Shown here: in pieces, positions 8,348 through 16,597 of the stretch
Numbering within the stretch: the stretch's first letter is position 1
Layout of the letters: the number at the start of each line of letters is the position of its first letter
Assembly (NCBI GenBank): GCA_039045975.1
Contig: JBCCJA010000034.1
Span: 1 to 39,967, forward strand
Direction of reading: 5' to 3'
From: JBCCJA01 sp039045975
GTDB taxonomy: Bacteria; Planctomycetota; Planctomycetia; Planctomycetales; Planctomycetaceae
DNA length: 39,967 nucleotides
Translations under genes and position numbers: made by a program
Notes under the pieces: generated by a model
The model's database searches: none
The model's input: the letters and a program-made list of their open reading frames with translations, nothing else
What the model was told of the DNA's origin: nothing

Positions 8348-9262
8348 GTGTCTCGCCGCCGGTCAGAGATCCCGCCCACGACGCACTGGTCCTTCGCCGC
8401 CGAAGCGGAGTTGGCCGCGTTCACGCTCTGCTGGGAAACCGACGAGACCACCGTGCTCGACCGCGTCGGCGGCCTCTACCGACTCGACCGCGACGGCCGA
8501 CTGCTCGCGGCGACACGGCTCCGCGGGGCCGCGACCTGCTTGGCCGCCTCGCACGACGGCTCGGCCGCCGCGATCGTCCACGGCGGTACCGTCACCGTGC
8601 TCGATGCGATGCTCCGCGTCCGCGGGCGTCTGGAATGCGAGTCGGACGTTGTCTCACTGGCGTTCTCGCCGTTCGGCGACGCGTTGACCGTCTCGCTCGC
8701 GTCGGGCGTGCTCCGGATCGTCTTGCTCGACGGCTCGCAGCCGCGGCAGGTCGTCGAATGGGTCGCGCCCCGTCCGAAAGACTTCGTCGCGATGCTGCCC
8801 GGTCGGGACCGGATCGTCACCGTCGCCGAACACGACGGCCTCACGACTTACGACTCACGGGGCTCGATGCTGTGGGAGGACCGTCTGCGGGCGAACTGCG
8901 GCGGCATGGCGGCTTCGGGTGACGGCGGGCTCATCGTCCTGGCGGCGTTCACCCGCGGGCTGCTGATCTATGACGCGTCCGGCAAGCGTCAGGGGGCGTT
9001 CCTCTTAGATGAGAGCCCGTCGCGGGTCGCGGTCGACCACGCGGGATCGACGATCGTCGCCGGAACGGTCGAACAGACGATCGTCCGCCTGACGCGCAAG
9101 GGCTCGGTCCGCTGGTCGACCGAGGTCGAAGACGAAGTCGTCGGGCTGGCGGTCGACGGCCTCGGTCGTTCGGTCGTCGTCGGCACGGCCGACGGGCGTT
9201 TGCGACGCATCACATGGACCGATATGGGCGGTCACGGAGACAGCGACGAGCTGTCTTTCTAA
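8348..9262 (+). CDS. Beta-propeller (WD40/PQQ-like repeat) protein
   Basis: About 304 residues of repeating four-strand blades: units such as LYRLDRDGRLLAATRLRGAA, DVVSLAFSPFGDALTVSLAS, GLTTYDSRGSMLWEDRLRAN and VVGLAVDGLGRSVVVGTADG, typical of WD40-like or quinoprotein-like propellers. About six to seven blades fit. No signal peptide or membrane segment is seen, so a cytosolic scaffold or sensor is likely. The start is uncertain: GTG 8348 has AAGGA 12 bases upstream, while a TTG at 8297 would add 17 residues without a ribosome-binding site. The gene stands alone between divergent and convergent neighbours. Function unknown. Confidence 0.8.
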   Translation: MSRRRSEIPPTTHWSFAAEAELAAFTLCWETDETTVLDRVGGLYRLDRDGRLLAATRLRGAATCLAASHDGSAAAIVHGGTVTVLDAMLRVRGRLECESDVVSLAFSPFGDALTVSLASGVLRIVLLDGSQPRQVVEWVAPRPKDFVAMLPGRDRIVTVAEHDGLTTYDSRGSMLWEDRLRANCGGMAASGDGGLIVLAAFTRGLLIYDASGKRQGAFLLDESPSRVAVDHAGSTIVAGTVEQTIVRLTRKGSVRWSTEVEDEVVGLAVDGLGRSVVVGTADGRLRRITWTDMGGHGDSDELSF

Positions 9263-9290
9263 AGCGTCAGTCCTGATCACCCGCCGGCCT

Positions 9291-9605
9291 TCAGACTTCG
9301 CGACTCTTCCGACGCCAAAGCATCCGGACCGCGGCGGCCGCCTGTCCGCAGACATGCCTCGTCGCTTTCGCGACCGAAGATCCCGAAACGGTCACGTAAA
9401 CCGCCACCGCGACGACCGCCCCGACGGCGAAGACGGAGCCCCATCCGCTCACCCAGTCGACCGCCGCCTGAACCAGCAACACCACCTGACCGACCGCGAC
9501 CGCCGCGACCGCCCACGTCAGCCGCTCCACCCGGACCCGCAGCCGATCGATCGCGGCCGCAGGCGATCCGTCGGCTTCTTCGCGCGCGGAGGGCTCCGGG
9601 GACAT
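9291..9605 (-). CDS. Small two-helix membrane protein of unknown function
   Basis: A 104-residue protein with a charged N-terminal part (a short helix IDRLRVRVERL), two hydrophobic segments (about 32-52, AVAAVAVGQVVLLVQ; and about 58-78, VFAVGAVVAVAVYVTV) and a basic tail ending RMLWRRKSREV. I do not recognise the family. ATG 9605 or TTG 9611 could start it; neither has a strong ribosome-binding site. The membrane pattern and lack of a competing gene on the other strand favour real coding. Confidence 0.55.
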   Translation of the reverse strand: MSPEPSAREEADGSPAAAIDRLRVRVERLTWAVAAVAVGQVVLLVQAAVDWVSGWGSVFAVGAVVAVAVYVTVSGSSVAKATRHVCGQAAAAVRMLWRRKSREV

Positions 9606-9745
9606 CAGCAACTCGGTCGGAAATCGGGACGCGATCCCGGCAGTCTAAGACGACTGCGTCGACACGTCTGCGGAAACTCCACGCGGACCCGGCCGCGGGC
9701 TCGACTCGGGCTGGCCCACGATGGGGACCGAGCCGATGGCCATGG

Positions 9746-10633
9746 GTGTCGGCCACAACTTCCGCCCGCCCCAGCCCGCCCGACCGCCCCGCCGTGACAC
9801 GTGCCTCGTCGGTGTCGTTCCGAGAGTTTTCGACGTCGTTGCCTGCCGCCGGCGGCATCGGCCTGCACCTCCGCCACGCGCGGCCCGAGGTAAACTCCGG
9901 ACAGATCGTGATCGTGCACGGAGCGTCCGATCACGGCGGCCGGTTGCGCCCGCTCATGCGGTTCTTCGCCTCGCGCGGCTGGACGGCTGTGCTACCCGAC
10001 CTGCGGGGGCACGGCTTGTCGGGCGGACCGCGGGTCCACGTCGACCGCTTCGAGGACTACCTCGACGACCTCGACCGCGTCGTCACCGCCGCGACCGACC
10101 CGCGCCTGCCGACCGTGCTCTTGGGCATCAGCCTCGGCGGGCTGATCGTCGCGCGGCGGCTGCAAACGGCCGCGCCGCCGGCCGCGGCCGCGCTCGTCTG
10201 CCCGCTTTTCGGCTACGGCTTCGACGTGCCCGCCCCGCTGCTGGCGGCCGGACGGCTGATCGCCGGTCTGCGGCCGCGAACGAAACTGTCGTCCGCTGCC
10301 GACAGCGGCGGCCCGCGTTCCGGCGAACGCCGCTTCGTCACCGCCGGTTGGTTCGCCGCCGTCGACCGTGCCCTCGAAGACGTCTGGCGCGACAAGGGTC
10401 CGGCCGCCTGCCCGATGGCCGTCGTCCAATCGCAGGACGACGACGTCGTCGACGCGGCGGCGACTTCGAGATGGGCCGCCCGACTCGGCAGGCGGGCCGT
10501 CTTCCACCCGTTACGCGATGTCGGCCATGACGCCTTCGGCGGGCCCGGCTGGCGGGAGCTAGCCGGGCGTCTCGAACGTCGCTTCGACGCCGTGACGAAC
10601 GGCGACGTTGCCTCGGTTCCGCGGGCCGCCTAA
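9746..10633 (+). CDS. Alpha/beta hydrolase (serine aminopeptidase S33 / lysophospholipase-like)
   Basis: A 295-residue alpha/beta hydrolase. The oxyanion-hole strand is IVIVHGASDHGGR (about 54-66). LPDLRGHGLSGG follows, typical of monoacylglycerol-lipase-like enzymes. The nucleophile elbow is GISLGG with Ser129, the acid is probably in QSQDDDVVD, and the base is the His in DVGHDAFGG. The probable substrate is a lipid ester, but this is inferred from family resemblance only. The first 30 residues are low in conservation, so the GTG at 9746 may be too early; GTG 9794 and 9812 are alternatives. The gene is monocistronic and converges on dcd. Confidence 0.88.
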   Translation: MSATTSARPSPPDRPAVTRASSVSFREFSTSLPAAGGIGLHLRHARPEVNSGQIVIVHGASDHGGRLRPLMRFFASRGWTAVLPDLRGHGLSGGPRVHVDRFEDYLDDLDRVVTAATDPRLPTVLLGISLGGLIVARRLQTAAPPAAAALVCPLFGYGFDVPAPLLAAGRLIAGLRPRTKLSSAADSGGPRSGERRFVTAGWFAAVDRALEDVWRDKGPAACPMAVVQSQDDDVVDAAATSRWAARLGRRAVFHPLRDVGHDAFGGPGWRELAGRLERRFDAVTNGDVASVPRAA

Positions 10634-10748
10634 GCAGCGCTCGTTGCACCGTGTGCGGATTTACCGCCCTCGGCACCGGCCTCCATAAGCCGGCAGCCAC
10701 ATTGTCATTGTCGCGGTGCGGATACGGGAGTTCTGCTCCCTGCGGCGG

Positions 10749-11285
10749 TCAGTCGCCCGCCCCGCCCTCCTCGAAATCCCGATAGAGCATGCTCGCCTGG
10801 ATGCCCCGGTTGTTCTGGTATTTCCCGCCCGCGTACTCGCGGATCTCGCCGTCGATCGTGTGATAAAATATCTGGCAGATCTCGACGCCCGCGTAGATGC
10901 GGATCGGCTGCACCGCGAACATCTCAAGCGTCCAGTAGCCGCAAAAGCCGACGTCCCCGAACCCGGCCGTCACATGCACGAACAGGCCGAGCCGGCCGAT
11001 CGAAGAACGCCCCTCGAGCATCGGCACGAGGTTCCGCGTCTCGGTCCGCTCGACCGTCCGGCCCAAATAGAGCCGATGCGGCTCCAACAGCAGGCCTTCC
11101 GGCGGGATCGTCAGCTGCCGCGTCGCGTTCGGCTTCCGCATGTCGAGCGGGCCGACCTCGTACGTGATAAGCTCGTCATGCAGAGACAGGTTATAGCTGT
11201 TCGGGTTGACCCGCGCTTCGTCGAACGGGTCGATCACGATGTCGTCGCCGAGCCGTCGGCGGATCTCCGGGCCTGTTAAAATCAT
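10749..11285 (-). CDS. dcd: dCTP deaminase
   Basis: Deaminates dCTP in pyrimidine deoxynucleotide synthesis, giving dUTP, or dUMP if bifunctional; cytosolic homotrimer. From the ATG at 11285 it has 178 residues beginning MILTGPEIRRRL. Family marks are VNPNSYNLSLHDEL, EGRSSIGRLGLFVHVTAGFG and WTLEM with the predicted catalytic Glu121, then a C-terminal GKYQNNRGIQASMLYRD lid. Length fits the family. The ATG overlaps the nth stop codon (ATGA), so the two genes are translationally coupled. Whether the enzyme stops at dUTP or continues to dUMP cannot be settled from sequence alone. Confidence 0.94.
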   Translation of the reverse strand: MILTGPEIRRRLGDDIVIDPFDEARVNPNSYNLSLHDELITYEVGPLDMRKPNATRQLTIPPEGLLLEPHRLYLGRTVERTETRNLVPMLEGRSSIGRLGLFVHVTAGFGDVGFCGYWTLEMFAVQPIRIYAGVEICQIFYHTIDGEIREYAGGKYQNNRGIQASMLYRDFEEGGAGD

Positions 11286-11974
11286 GCCTTGCGGCTCCGA
11301 CGCGGGGACGAGCGGTCGTCCACGCCGTGCCGCGGACAAAGCGATTCCAACACGCAGACCGGGCAGTCGGCCTTGCGGGCCTTACAAACCGCCCGGCCGT
11401 GCCAGATCAGCCGGTGAGAGTACATCACCCGCTGCGTCTTGGGCACCGCGGCGATCAGGTCCCGCTCGGCCGCGACGGCGTCGGTGTTGTCGGTCAGGCC
11501 GAGACGCCGGCTGATCCGGCCGACGTGCGTGTCGACCACAACGCCGCTCGCGATGCCGAACGCCGTCCCGAGCACGACGTTCGCCGTCTTCCGCCCGACC
11601 CCGGGCAACGCGACGAGGTCGGCGAGGTCCCGCGGCACCTCGCCGCCGTGCTTCTCGACCAGCCCCCGAGCCATGCCGATCAGGTTCTTCGCCTTGTTCC
11701 GGTAGAACCCGCACGACTGGACCAACCGTTCGACGTCGACCTGCTCGGCCGCGGCGAGGTCGGCCGGGGTCGGATAGGCCTCGAACAACGCCGGCGTCGT
11801 CAGATTGACCCTCTCGTCGGTGCATTGGGCCGAGAGGATCGTCGCGGCGAGCAGTTCGAACGCGTTCCGATGGAGTAACGCGCACTCGGCGTCGGGATAC
11901 GTCCGCTTCAGCCGACGACACACCGTGCGTGCACGCCGTTTCCTCTCGGCGAGCGATTCGTCGGGTTCCCGCAT
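11282..11974 (-). CDS. nth: Endonuclease III (DNA glycosylase/AP lyase)
   Basis: Base-excision repair enzyme that removes oxidised pyrimidines and cuts at abasic sites. The 230-residue protein has the helix-hairpin-helix LPGVGRKTANVV with catalytic Lys129, catalytic Asp148 in VVVDTHVGRISRRLGL, and the 4Fe-4S loop Cys197-x6-Cys204-x2-Cys207-x5-Cys213, the same spacing as in E. coli Nth. The ATG at 11974 follows GGTGGGGGC. Its stop overlaps the dcd start, pairing a DNA-repair gene with a nucleotide-pool gene. The C-terminal tail is basic (RSSPRRSRKA). Confidence 0.96.
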   Translation of the reverse strand: MREPDESLAERKRRARTVCRRLKRTYPDAECALLHRNAFELLAATILSAQCTDERVNLTTPALFEAYPTPADLAAAEQVDVERLVQSCGFYRNKAKNLIGMARGLVEKHGGEVPRDLADLVALPGVGRKTANVVLGTAFGIASGVVVDTHVGRISRRLGLTDNTDAVAAERDLIAAVPKTQRVMYSHRLIWHGRAVCKARKADCPVCVLESLCPRHGVDDRSSPRRSRKA

Positions 11975-12090
11975 GCCCCCACCGGCCCCGCTCGCCGCGG
12001 CAACGCCCTGTCCCGCCGCCGGGCGACCGCTAAACTTTGCCCGTCGGCGACGAGTTATTCACAGCCTTCACACGGTACGGCCCAGGCCGC

Positions 12091-12810
12091 ATGAGTCACG
12101 TGAACGAGCCCCAAAACCTGCTCGCAGACTTCGGCGGCGTGGCCCCGATCTTTCCGCTGCCCGAACTCGCCTTCTTCCCGCACGTCTTGCTGCCGCTGCA
12201 CATTTTCGAGCCGCGTTACCGCGAGATGACGACCGACGCACTCGCCGGCGACCGCTTGATCGGCATGGCGACGCTCAAGCCCGACTGGGAGACCTGCGAA
12301 GACCCGTCACGGCCCTGCATCTACGACCATCTTTGTCTCGGACGCGTCACGGCCGAGGAACGCCTGCCGGACGGGCGGTTTTACCTGATCCTGCAAGGGC
12401 TCTCACGGGCCCGCGTTGTGGAAGAAGTCGACAGCGAAAAGCCGTACCGACTCGGCCGACTCGAACTGCTGCCCGATCACGCCGTCGAGTCAGCGACCGA
12501 AGACGACCGGGCCGAACGCGTAGAGATGTTGCTCACTCAGTTCGAGGCGTTATTCCCGAAGGTCGACATCGGCCGCGTCTCCAAACTGCGTGGAGAAGAC
12601 CCGCGGGTCTTGGGAATCGTCTGTGACGTCTTGGCCGCGGCCGGCCGGCTGGCGGGTAACGTGTCGCAGAAGATGCTCGCCACACCCGACGTAGACGCCC
12701 GCGCCGGCATCCTCTTGGACCACTTCGGGCGACTCATCCGCAAACGCTCGGACAAGCCCGCCAAGGCGGCGACGACGGCGAAGTTTCCGCCCGATTTCAG
12801 CCTGAACTGA
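12091..12810 (+). CDS. LON peptidase substrate-binding (N-terminal) domain protein
   Basis: A 239-residue stand-alone LON N-domain protein without ATPase or protease parts. It shows the domain signature near residues 20-50: IFPLPELAFFPHVLLPLHIF followed by EPRYREM. RLIGMATLKP and a beta-rich segment VTAEERLPDGRFYLILQGLS follow, then a helical C-terminal half. Such proteins may bind unfolded substrates or modulate proteolysis, but the function is not established. ATG 12091 is preferred; a TTG 18 codons upstream is an alternative. It is divergent from nth and followed by a long palindrome. Confidence 0.88.
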   Translation: MSHVNEPQNLLADFGGVAPIFPLPELAFFPHVLLPLHIFEPRYREMTTDALAGDRLIGMATLKPDWETCEDPSRPCIYDHLCLGRVTAEERLPDGRFYLILQGLSRARVVEEVDSEKPYRLGRLELLPDHAVESATEDDRAERVEMLLTQFEALFPKVDIGRVSKLRGEDPRVLGIVCDVLAAAGRLAGNVSQKMLATPDVDARAGILLDHFGRLIRKRSDKPAKAATTAKFPPDFSLN

Positions 12811-12835
12811 AGTCGCCGTCTTGATAAGCCATACA

Positions 12836-12906
12836 AGCCCTCGGCGCCAGCCGTGGAGGACGTAGGAACGACGCAGCTATGTCCTCCACGGCTGACGCCG
12901 AAGGCT
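12836..12906. repeat. Palindromic intergenic repeat (possible bidirectional terminator)
   Basis: Arms 12836-12861 and 12881-12906 pair at 24 of 26 positions around a 19-base loop. The arm contains the core GGCGTCAGCCGTGG, nearly the same as the palindrome at 25539-25607. It lies between the convergent ends of the LON-domain gene and the metallopeptidase gene. Confidence 0.85.
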
Positions 12907-12954
12907 CATTTCGATGACGGTCTAAACAGAGCGAACTGAAATCCGGACGTCCCG

Positions 12955-13527
12955 TCACGCGGCGTCGTCGAGCGGCACGAGCTTCGGGATCGGCAACTGC
13001 AAGCCGACGATCGTCCCGGCGGTGCGACGCAGGCCCGCAAAGTCGTGCCGCAAGAAGTCGACCACCGCGGCCGGCGGCCGGTCCCGCATGTACGCGTCGG
13101 CGTAGACCGCCATCGCGGCGTCGTAGTTCTTTTGGCTGCCTGTGTGGACGCTGTACCGCCCGCCGAATCGGCGGACGTCTCCGTCGAAGGCCGGGCTGAT
13201 GTGGTACAGCTCGTGGAATACCGTCACGAGCTTTTCGCGGAACGGGTGCTCGCAAAACCGCGGCAGGTAAAACGTCAGGATGTAGAGCATCTCGCGACCG
13301 CCGACGCGGACGCGTTCCACGCCGTACCGACGCCCGTGCCGCACCTCTTGCTCGGCGCCTCCGGCGAAGCGGAGCGGCGTCAGCTTCGCCTGCATCCCGT
13401 GTAAGACGCGACGACGTGTCTGCGCGAACGTGACCGCGACGCGGTTCATGTCGACGTGGGCGAAGTCGTCGACCCGTTCCGAGATGTCGCGACAGAGCCT
13501 GTCCATCGCGACCGAAAAATCGAACAT
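12955..13527 (-). CDS. Putative zinc metallopeptidase (HExxH)
   Basis: A 190-residue protein with a clear zinc-binding HExxH motif, FHELYHI (His105, Glu106, His109), followed by SPAFDGDVRRFGG, where a third ligand could lie. The preceding strand is MLYILTFYLPRF. It resembles the uncharacterised 'putative (phage) metallopeptidase' group; the resemblance is by motif, not by search. No signal peptide is seen, so it is probably cytosolic. It starts at ATG 13527, 71 bases after rplQ on the same strand, and may be read through from the ribosomal operon. The open frame upstream of 13527 overlaps rplQ and is not coding. Confidence 0.75.
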   Translation of the reverse strand: MFDFSVAMDRLCRDISERVDDFAHVDMNRVAVTFAQTRRRVLHGMQAKLTPLRFAGGAEQEVRHGRRYGVERVRVGGREMLYILTFYLPRFCEHPFREKLVTVFHELYHISPAFDGDVRRFGGRYSVHTGSQKNYDAAMAVYADAYMRDRPPAAVVDFLRHDFAGLRRTAGTIVGLQLPIPKLVPLDDAA

Positions 13528-13597
13528 GACGCGGCCGCCGTGCCGGTTGCTGTGCGACACGACGCTAGCCGATCCGCGATGACGTCGCGACCCGCCG

Positions 13598-14278
13598 TTA
13601 CGCCTTCGCGTCGGCCTCTTCGGCTTCGGCGACCGGCTCGTCGGACGAATCGGCTTTGGCCTCGGCTTCCGTCGGGGCCTCGGCGGTCGGTTCGTCGACT
13701 TCGTCTTCGGCCTCGTCCTCGACGACCGGGGCGGGCGCCGCCGCACGCCGTTCGCGGTCGTTGACGCCGACGAACTCGATCAACGCCTGCTGACCACCGT
13801 CGCCGAGACGCCGCGTCGGCAGCCGCACGATCCGCAGGTAGCCCCCGTCACGGTCGGCGAACCGCTCGGCCAGTTCCTCGAACAGGACGTCGACCGCCTC
13901 CTCATCACGCAACTTCGCGAACGCCGTCCGACGCATCGCGACATACGGCGCCCGGGCCTGGGCCCACGCCGACCACGTGTCGCTCTCGCGCCACTTCTTC
14001 CACTCGGCGGTGTCTTTGGCCGCGTCGGTGCCGAGGCTCTCGGCGGCTTCGGCCGCCTTCGCGGCCTTCCGGGCCAGCGTGACGAGCTTCTCGACGAACG
14101 GCCGCAGCTCTTTCGCCTTCGCGACCGTCGTGACGATCCGCCCGGCGACCTTCGGCCGGTCGTCGTCGTCCTCGTCGACGCGGACCGACTTGATCAGGCT
14201 CGCGGCCATGTTGCGGAACATCGCCTTGCGGTGAGACGCGTTCCGCCCGAGCTTCCGCCCGCGTACACGATGTCGCAT
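13598..14278 (-). CDS. rplQ: 50S ribosomal protein L17, with internal insertion and acidic tail
   Basis: L17 of the large subunit, near the peptide exit tunnel. It begins MRHRVRGRKLGRNASHRKAM, the invariant L17 start, and has AELRPFVEKL-type residues near 65 and RFADRDGGYLRIVRLPTRRLGD near 150. At 226 residues it is much longer than the usual 115-135. Roughly 35 extra residues, Trp- and Ala-rich (WKKWRESDTWSAWAQ), sit between the LARKA helix and AFAKLRDEEAV, and about 50 Glu/Ala-rich residues end the protein. rpoA precedes it by 52 bases, as in most bacterial alpha operons. Confidence 0.96.
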   Translation of the reverse strand: MRHRVRGRKLGRNASHRKAMFRNMAASLIKSVRVDEDDDDRPKVAGRIVTTVAKAKELRPFVEKLVTLARKAAKAAEAAESLGTDAAKDTAEWKKWRESDTWSAWAQARAPYVAMRRTAFAKLRDEEAVDVLFEELAERFADRDGGYLRIVRLPTRRLGDGGQQALIEFVGVNDRERRAAAPAPVVEDEAEDEVDEPTAEAPTEAEAKADSSDEPVAEAEEADAKA

Positions 14279-14330
14279 CGGTCAAACTTTCGACACGGGG
14301 TCGTTCGGCGTCGCCGCCGGGGATTCGAAA

Positions 14331-15341
14331 TCAGGCACGCGACGTCTGCGAGACCCGCATGCCGAGCCGCAGGCCGAGTTCGTTCAGCCGCTCGGCGACC
14401 TCGACGAGCGTCGTCTCGCCGAAGTTCCGGACCGTCAGCAGTTGGTCTTCCGACTTGCTGACGAGGTCCCGGACGGTGTTGATGCCTTCGGACTCCAGGC
14501 AGTTCGTCGCCCGGACCGACAGGTTCAGTTCCGCCAGCGACTGGTTGAGCTTCTCTTCGAGCTCCAAGTCGACCGGCGAATAGCCGGTCTGGTCGACCAT
14601 CTGCTTCAGGCCCGCCTCCGGCGGCAGCTCCGGGCCCGGCTCGCGGTACGTGATGAACGGGTTCAAGTGCTTCCGCAGGATCTTCGCCGCCTCGACGAGC
14701 GACATCTCCGGCGTGACCGTCCCGTCGGTCCAAATCTCCAGCGTCAGCTTGTCGTAGTTCGTCCGCTGTCCGACGCGGGTCTCTTCGACCTCGTACCGGA
14801 CCCGCGTGACGGGCGAGTAGATCGCGTCGACCGGCACGACGCCCAGTTCCGGCTCGCCATCGAAGTGCTCCGAGACCGGCACGTAGCCGCGGCCGTTTTC
14901 GACCGTCAGCTCGATATGGAACGGCACGTCGTCGGTCATCGTCGCGATGACCAAGTCTTTGTTGACGACTTCGATCTGCCCGTCGGTCACGACGTCGGCG
15001 CCGGTGACGACGCCCTTCTCGTGCTTCTCGATCCGGACCGTCTTCGTCGCCGAGCTCTCGTTTTTGAGCACCAGCGACTTCAGGTTCAGGCAGATGTCGG
15101 TCACGTCCTCGACGACGCCGGGGATCGTCGAGAATTCGTGCTGCACGCCCTGGATCTTCACCCGCGTGACCGCACAGCCCTCAAGGCTCGAAAGCAGAAT
15201 CCGCCTGAGACTGTTCCCGATCGTCGAGCCGAAGCCGCGTTCGAACGGCTCGACGACGAATTTGCCGTAAGTCAGCGACGCCGTGCCGTGATCGAGACTG
15301 ACGCGGCTCGGCAGCTCGAGGCCTCTCCAGCGGATTCTCAT
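14331..15341 (-). CDS. rpoA: DNA-directed RNA polymerase alpha subunit
   Basis: Alpha subunit that dimerises to nucleate RNA polymerase assembly. It has 336 residues. The N-terminal domain carries PFERGFGSTIGNSLRRILLS (about 32-51) and GVVEDVTDICLNLK. The C-terminal domain (about 255-330) holds two helix-hairpin-helix-like parts, LSVRATNCLESEGINTVRDL and LLTVRNFGETTLVEV, used for UP-element and activator contacts. Length is normal. It lies between rpsK and rplQ; rpsD, often found just upstream, is absent. Confidence 0.98.
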   Translation of the reverse strand: MRIRWRGLELPSRVSLDHGTASLTYGKFVVEPFERGFGSTIGNSLRRILLSSLEGCAVTRVKIQGVQHEFSTIPGVVEDVTDICLNLKSLVLKNESSATKTVRIEKHEKGVVTGADVVTDGQIEVVNKDLVIATMTDDVPFHIELTVENGRGYVPVSEHFDGEPELGVVPVDAIYSPVTRVRYEVEETRVGQRTNYDKLTLEIWTDGTVTPEMSLVEAAKILRKHLNPFITYREPGPELPPEAGLKQMVDQTGYSPVDLELEEKLNQSLAELNLSVRATNCLESEGINTVRDLVSKSEDQLLTVRNFGETTLVEVAERLNELGLRLGMRVSQTSRA

Positions 15342-15401
15342 GGCGGTCCTGTCGTAGAACGTGAAAGTGACTCGTGACGCCGGCGGCCGACGGGCCGCGG
15401 C

Positions 15402-15782
15402 TCAGACGCGACGCTTTTTCGGCGGGCGACAGCCGTTGTGCGGCAGCGGTGTGACGTCTTCGATCGCCTTGACCGTCAGTCCGGAACTGCCGAGGCCCTG
15501 GATGGCACTCTCGCGTCCCGAGCCCGGGCCTTTGACTTTGATCTCGATCTCTTTGACGCCGAACTTCTGGGCCTTTTCGGCACAGACCTCGGCGGCCCGC
15601 TGGGCGGCGAACGGCGTGCTCTTGCGGCTGCCCTTGTAGCCGACGGCGCCCGACGTCGCCCAACAGAGCACGTCGCCGTTCGTGTCCGAGATCGTCACCG
15701 TCGTGTTGTTAAACGTCGCCTTCACGTGGGCGATCGCCTTCGTCACGCCACGACGCTGACGCCTTTTTTTGACCTTCGCCAC
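15402..15782 (-). CDS. rpsK: 30S ribosomal protein S11
   Basis: Platform protein of the small subunit. The 126 residues include AHVKATFNNTTVTISDTNGD, the segment GYKGSRKSTPFAAQRAAE, VKGPGSGRESAIQGL and the basic ending NGCRPPKKRRV. It starts with GTG at 15782. rpsM is upstream by 92 bases and rpoA follows by 60 bases; rpsD is not between them. Confidence 0.98.
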   Translation of the reverse strand: MAKVKKRRQRRGVTKAIAHVKATFNNTTVTISDTNGDVLCWATSGAVGYKGSRKSTPFAAQRAAEVCAEKAQKFGVKEIEIKVKGPGSGRESAIQGLGSSGLTVKAIEDVTPLPHNGCRPPKKRRV

Positions 15783-15874
15783 GCCTGTGCCTCGTTACTC
15801 GCAGATATTCCGTGGGTGGTTTACGCGGCCCGAAAAACCTGTCGGCCGACACCGATCGGCCCGACCAAGAAGGC

Positions 15875-16261
15875 TCAGTGACGCATGTCCTTGACGCCCT
15901 TCTTGCCCGCGACCGTCTTCTTCGACCCCTTCCGGGTCCGCGCGTTTGTCGACGTCCGCTGGCCGCGGACCGGCATACCGCGCCGGTGTCGCAGACCGCG
16001 GTAGCAGCCGATGTCACGGAGCCGGGCGATGTCTTGCTGCACCTGCCGACGCAGGGCGCCTTCGATGACCAGCTCGCGGTCGAGGTGGTTGTTCAGCCGC
16101 GCGATCTCGTCTTCGCTCAGCTCGGCGGCCTTCCGCTGCGGGTCGAGCCCCAACTGGAAGCAAATGTCGATCGCCGTGTACGTGCCGATGCCGTAAAGGT
16201 ACGTCAGCGAGACGTACGTCGGCTTGCCGTTCGGGACGTCGACACCTTGGATACGCGGCAT
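15875..16261 (-). CDS. rpsM: 30S ribosomal protein S13
   Basis: Head protein of the small subunit that contacts the P-site tRNA and L5. It has 128 residues: MPRIQGVDVPNGKPTYVSLT at the start, then LTYLYGIGTYTA, a helical middle, and the C-terminal RHRRGMPVRGQRTSTNARTR followed by a basic tail. ATG at 16261. rpmJ lies upstream after 88 bases. Confidence 0.98.
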   Translation of the reverse strand: MPRIQGVDVPNGKPTYVSLTYLYGIGTYTAIDICFQLGLDPQRKAAELSEDEIARLNNHLDRELVIEGALRRQVQQDIARLRDIGCYRGLRHRRGMPVRGQRTSTNARTRKGSKKTVAGKKGVKDMRH

Positions 16262-16349
16262 TCCGCCTCAGTCTCCCGCGGGAACGGTGCCCCGCCTGCT
16301 GGATCCGAAAATCTTCGGGCCGGTCAGGCCCCGCCGTCCCCGGTCCGCG

Positions 16350-16466
16350 TCAGCCCTGACGCTGCTTGTGACGGGGGTTGGCCGAACAAATCACGTAAAC
16401 CTTGCCGCGACGACGCACGACTTTGCACCGCTCGCAGATCCGCTTGACGCTCGATCGAACTTTCAT
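16350..16466 (-). CDS. rpmJ: 50S ribosomal protein L36 (zinc-binding form)
   Basis: A 38-residue protein starting MKVRSSVKRICERCKVVRRR. It keeps the zinc-ribbon ligands Cys11, Cys14, Cys27 and a His in ANPRHKQRQG, so it is the zinc-dependent C+ form. The ATG at 16466 is chosen because it gives the canonical N-terminus; the open frame upstream is longer but not conserved. It sits between map and rpsM. infA, its usual neighbour, is absent. Confidence 0.97.
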   Translation of the reverse strand: MKVRSSVKRICERCKVVRRRGKVYVICSANPRHKQRQG

Positions 16467-16597
16467 CGCACCGTCCGCAGATCGACAGGCCTCAAAACGA
16501 CAAGCCGGACACTGGGCCCGGCTCGGTCCGGTAGTATCTGGATCGAAAACAATTTGACAACCGAACGGCACCGTATTTGACCCGTGGGCCGGCCGCG

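Noticed and set aside
14442..15377. Plus-strand open frame opposite rpoA
   Set aside because: Shadow of a universally conserved gene; no recognisable protein features.
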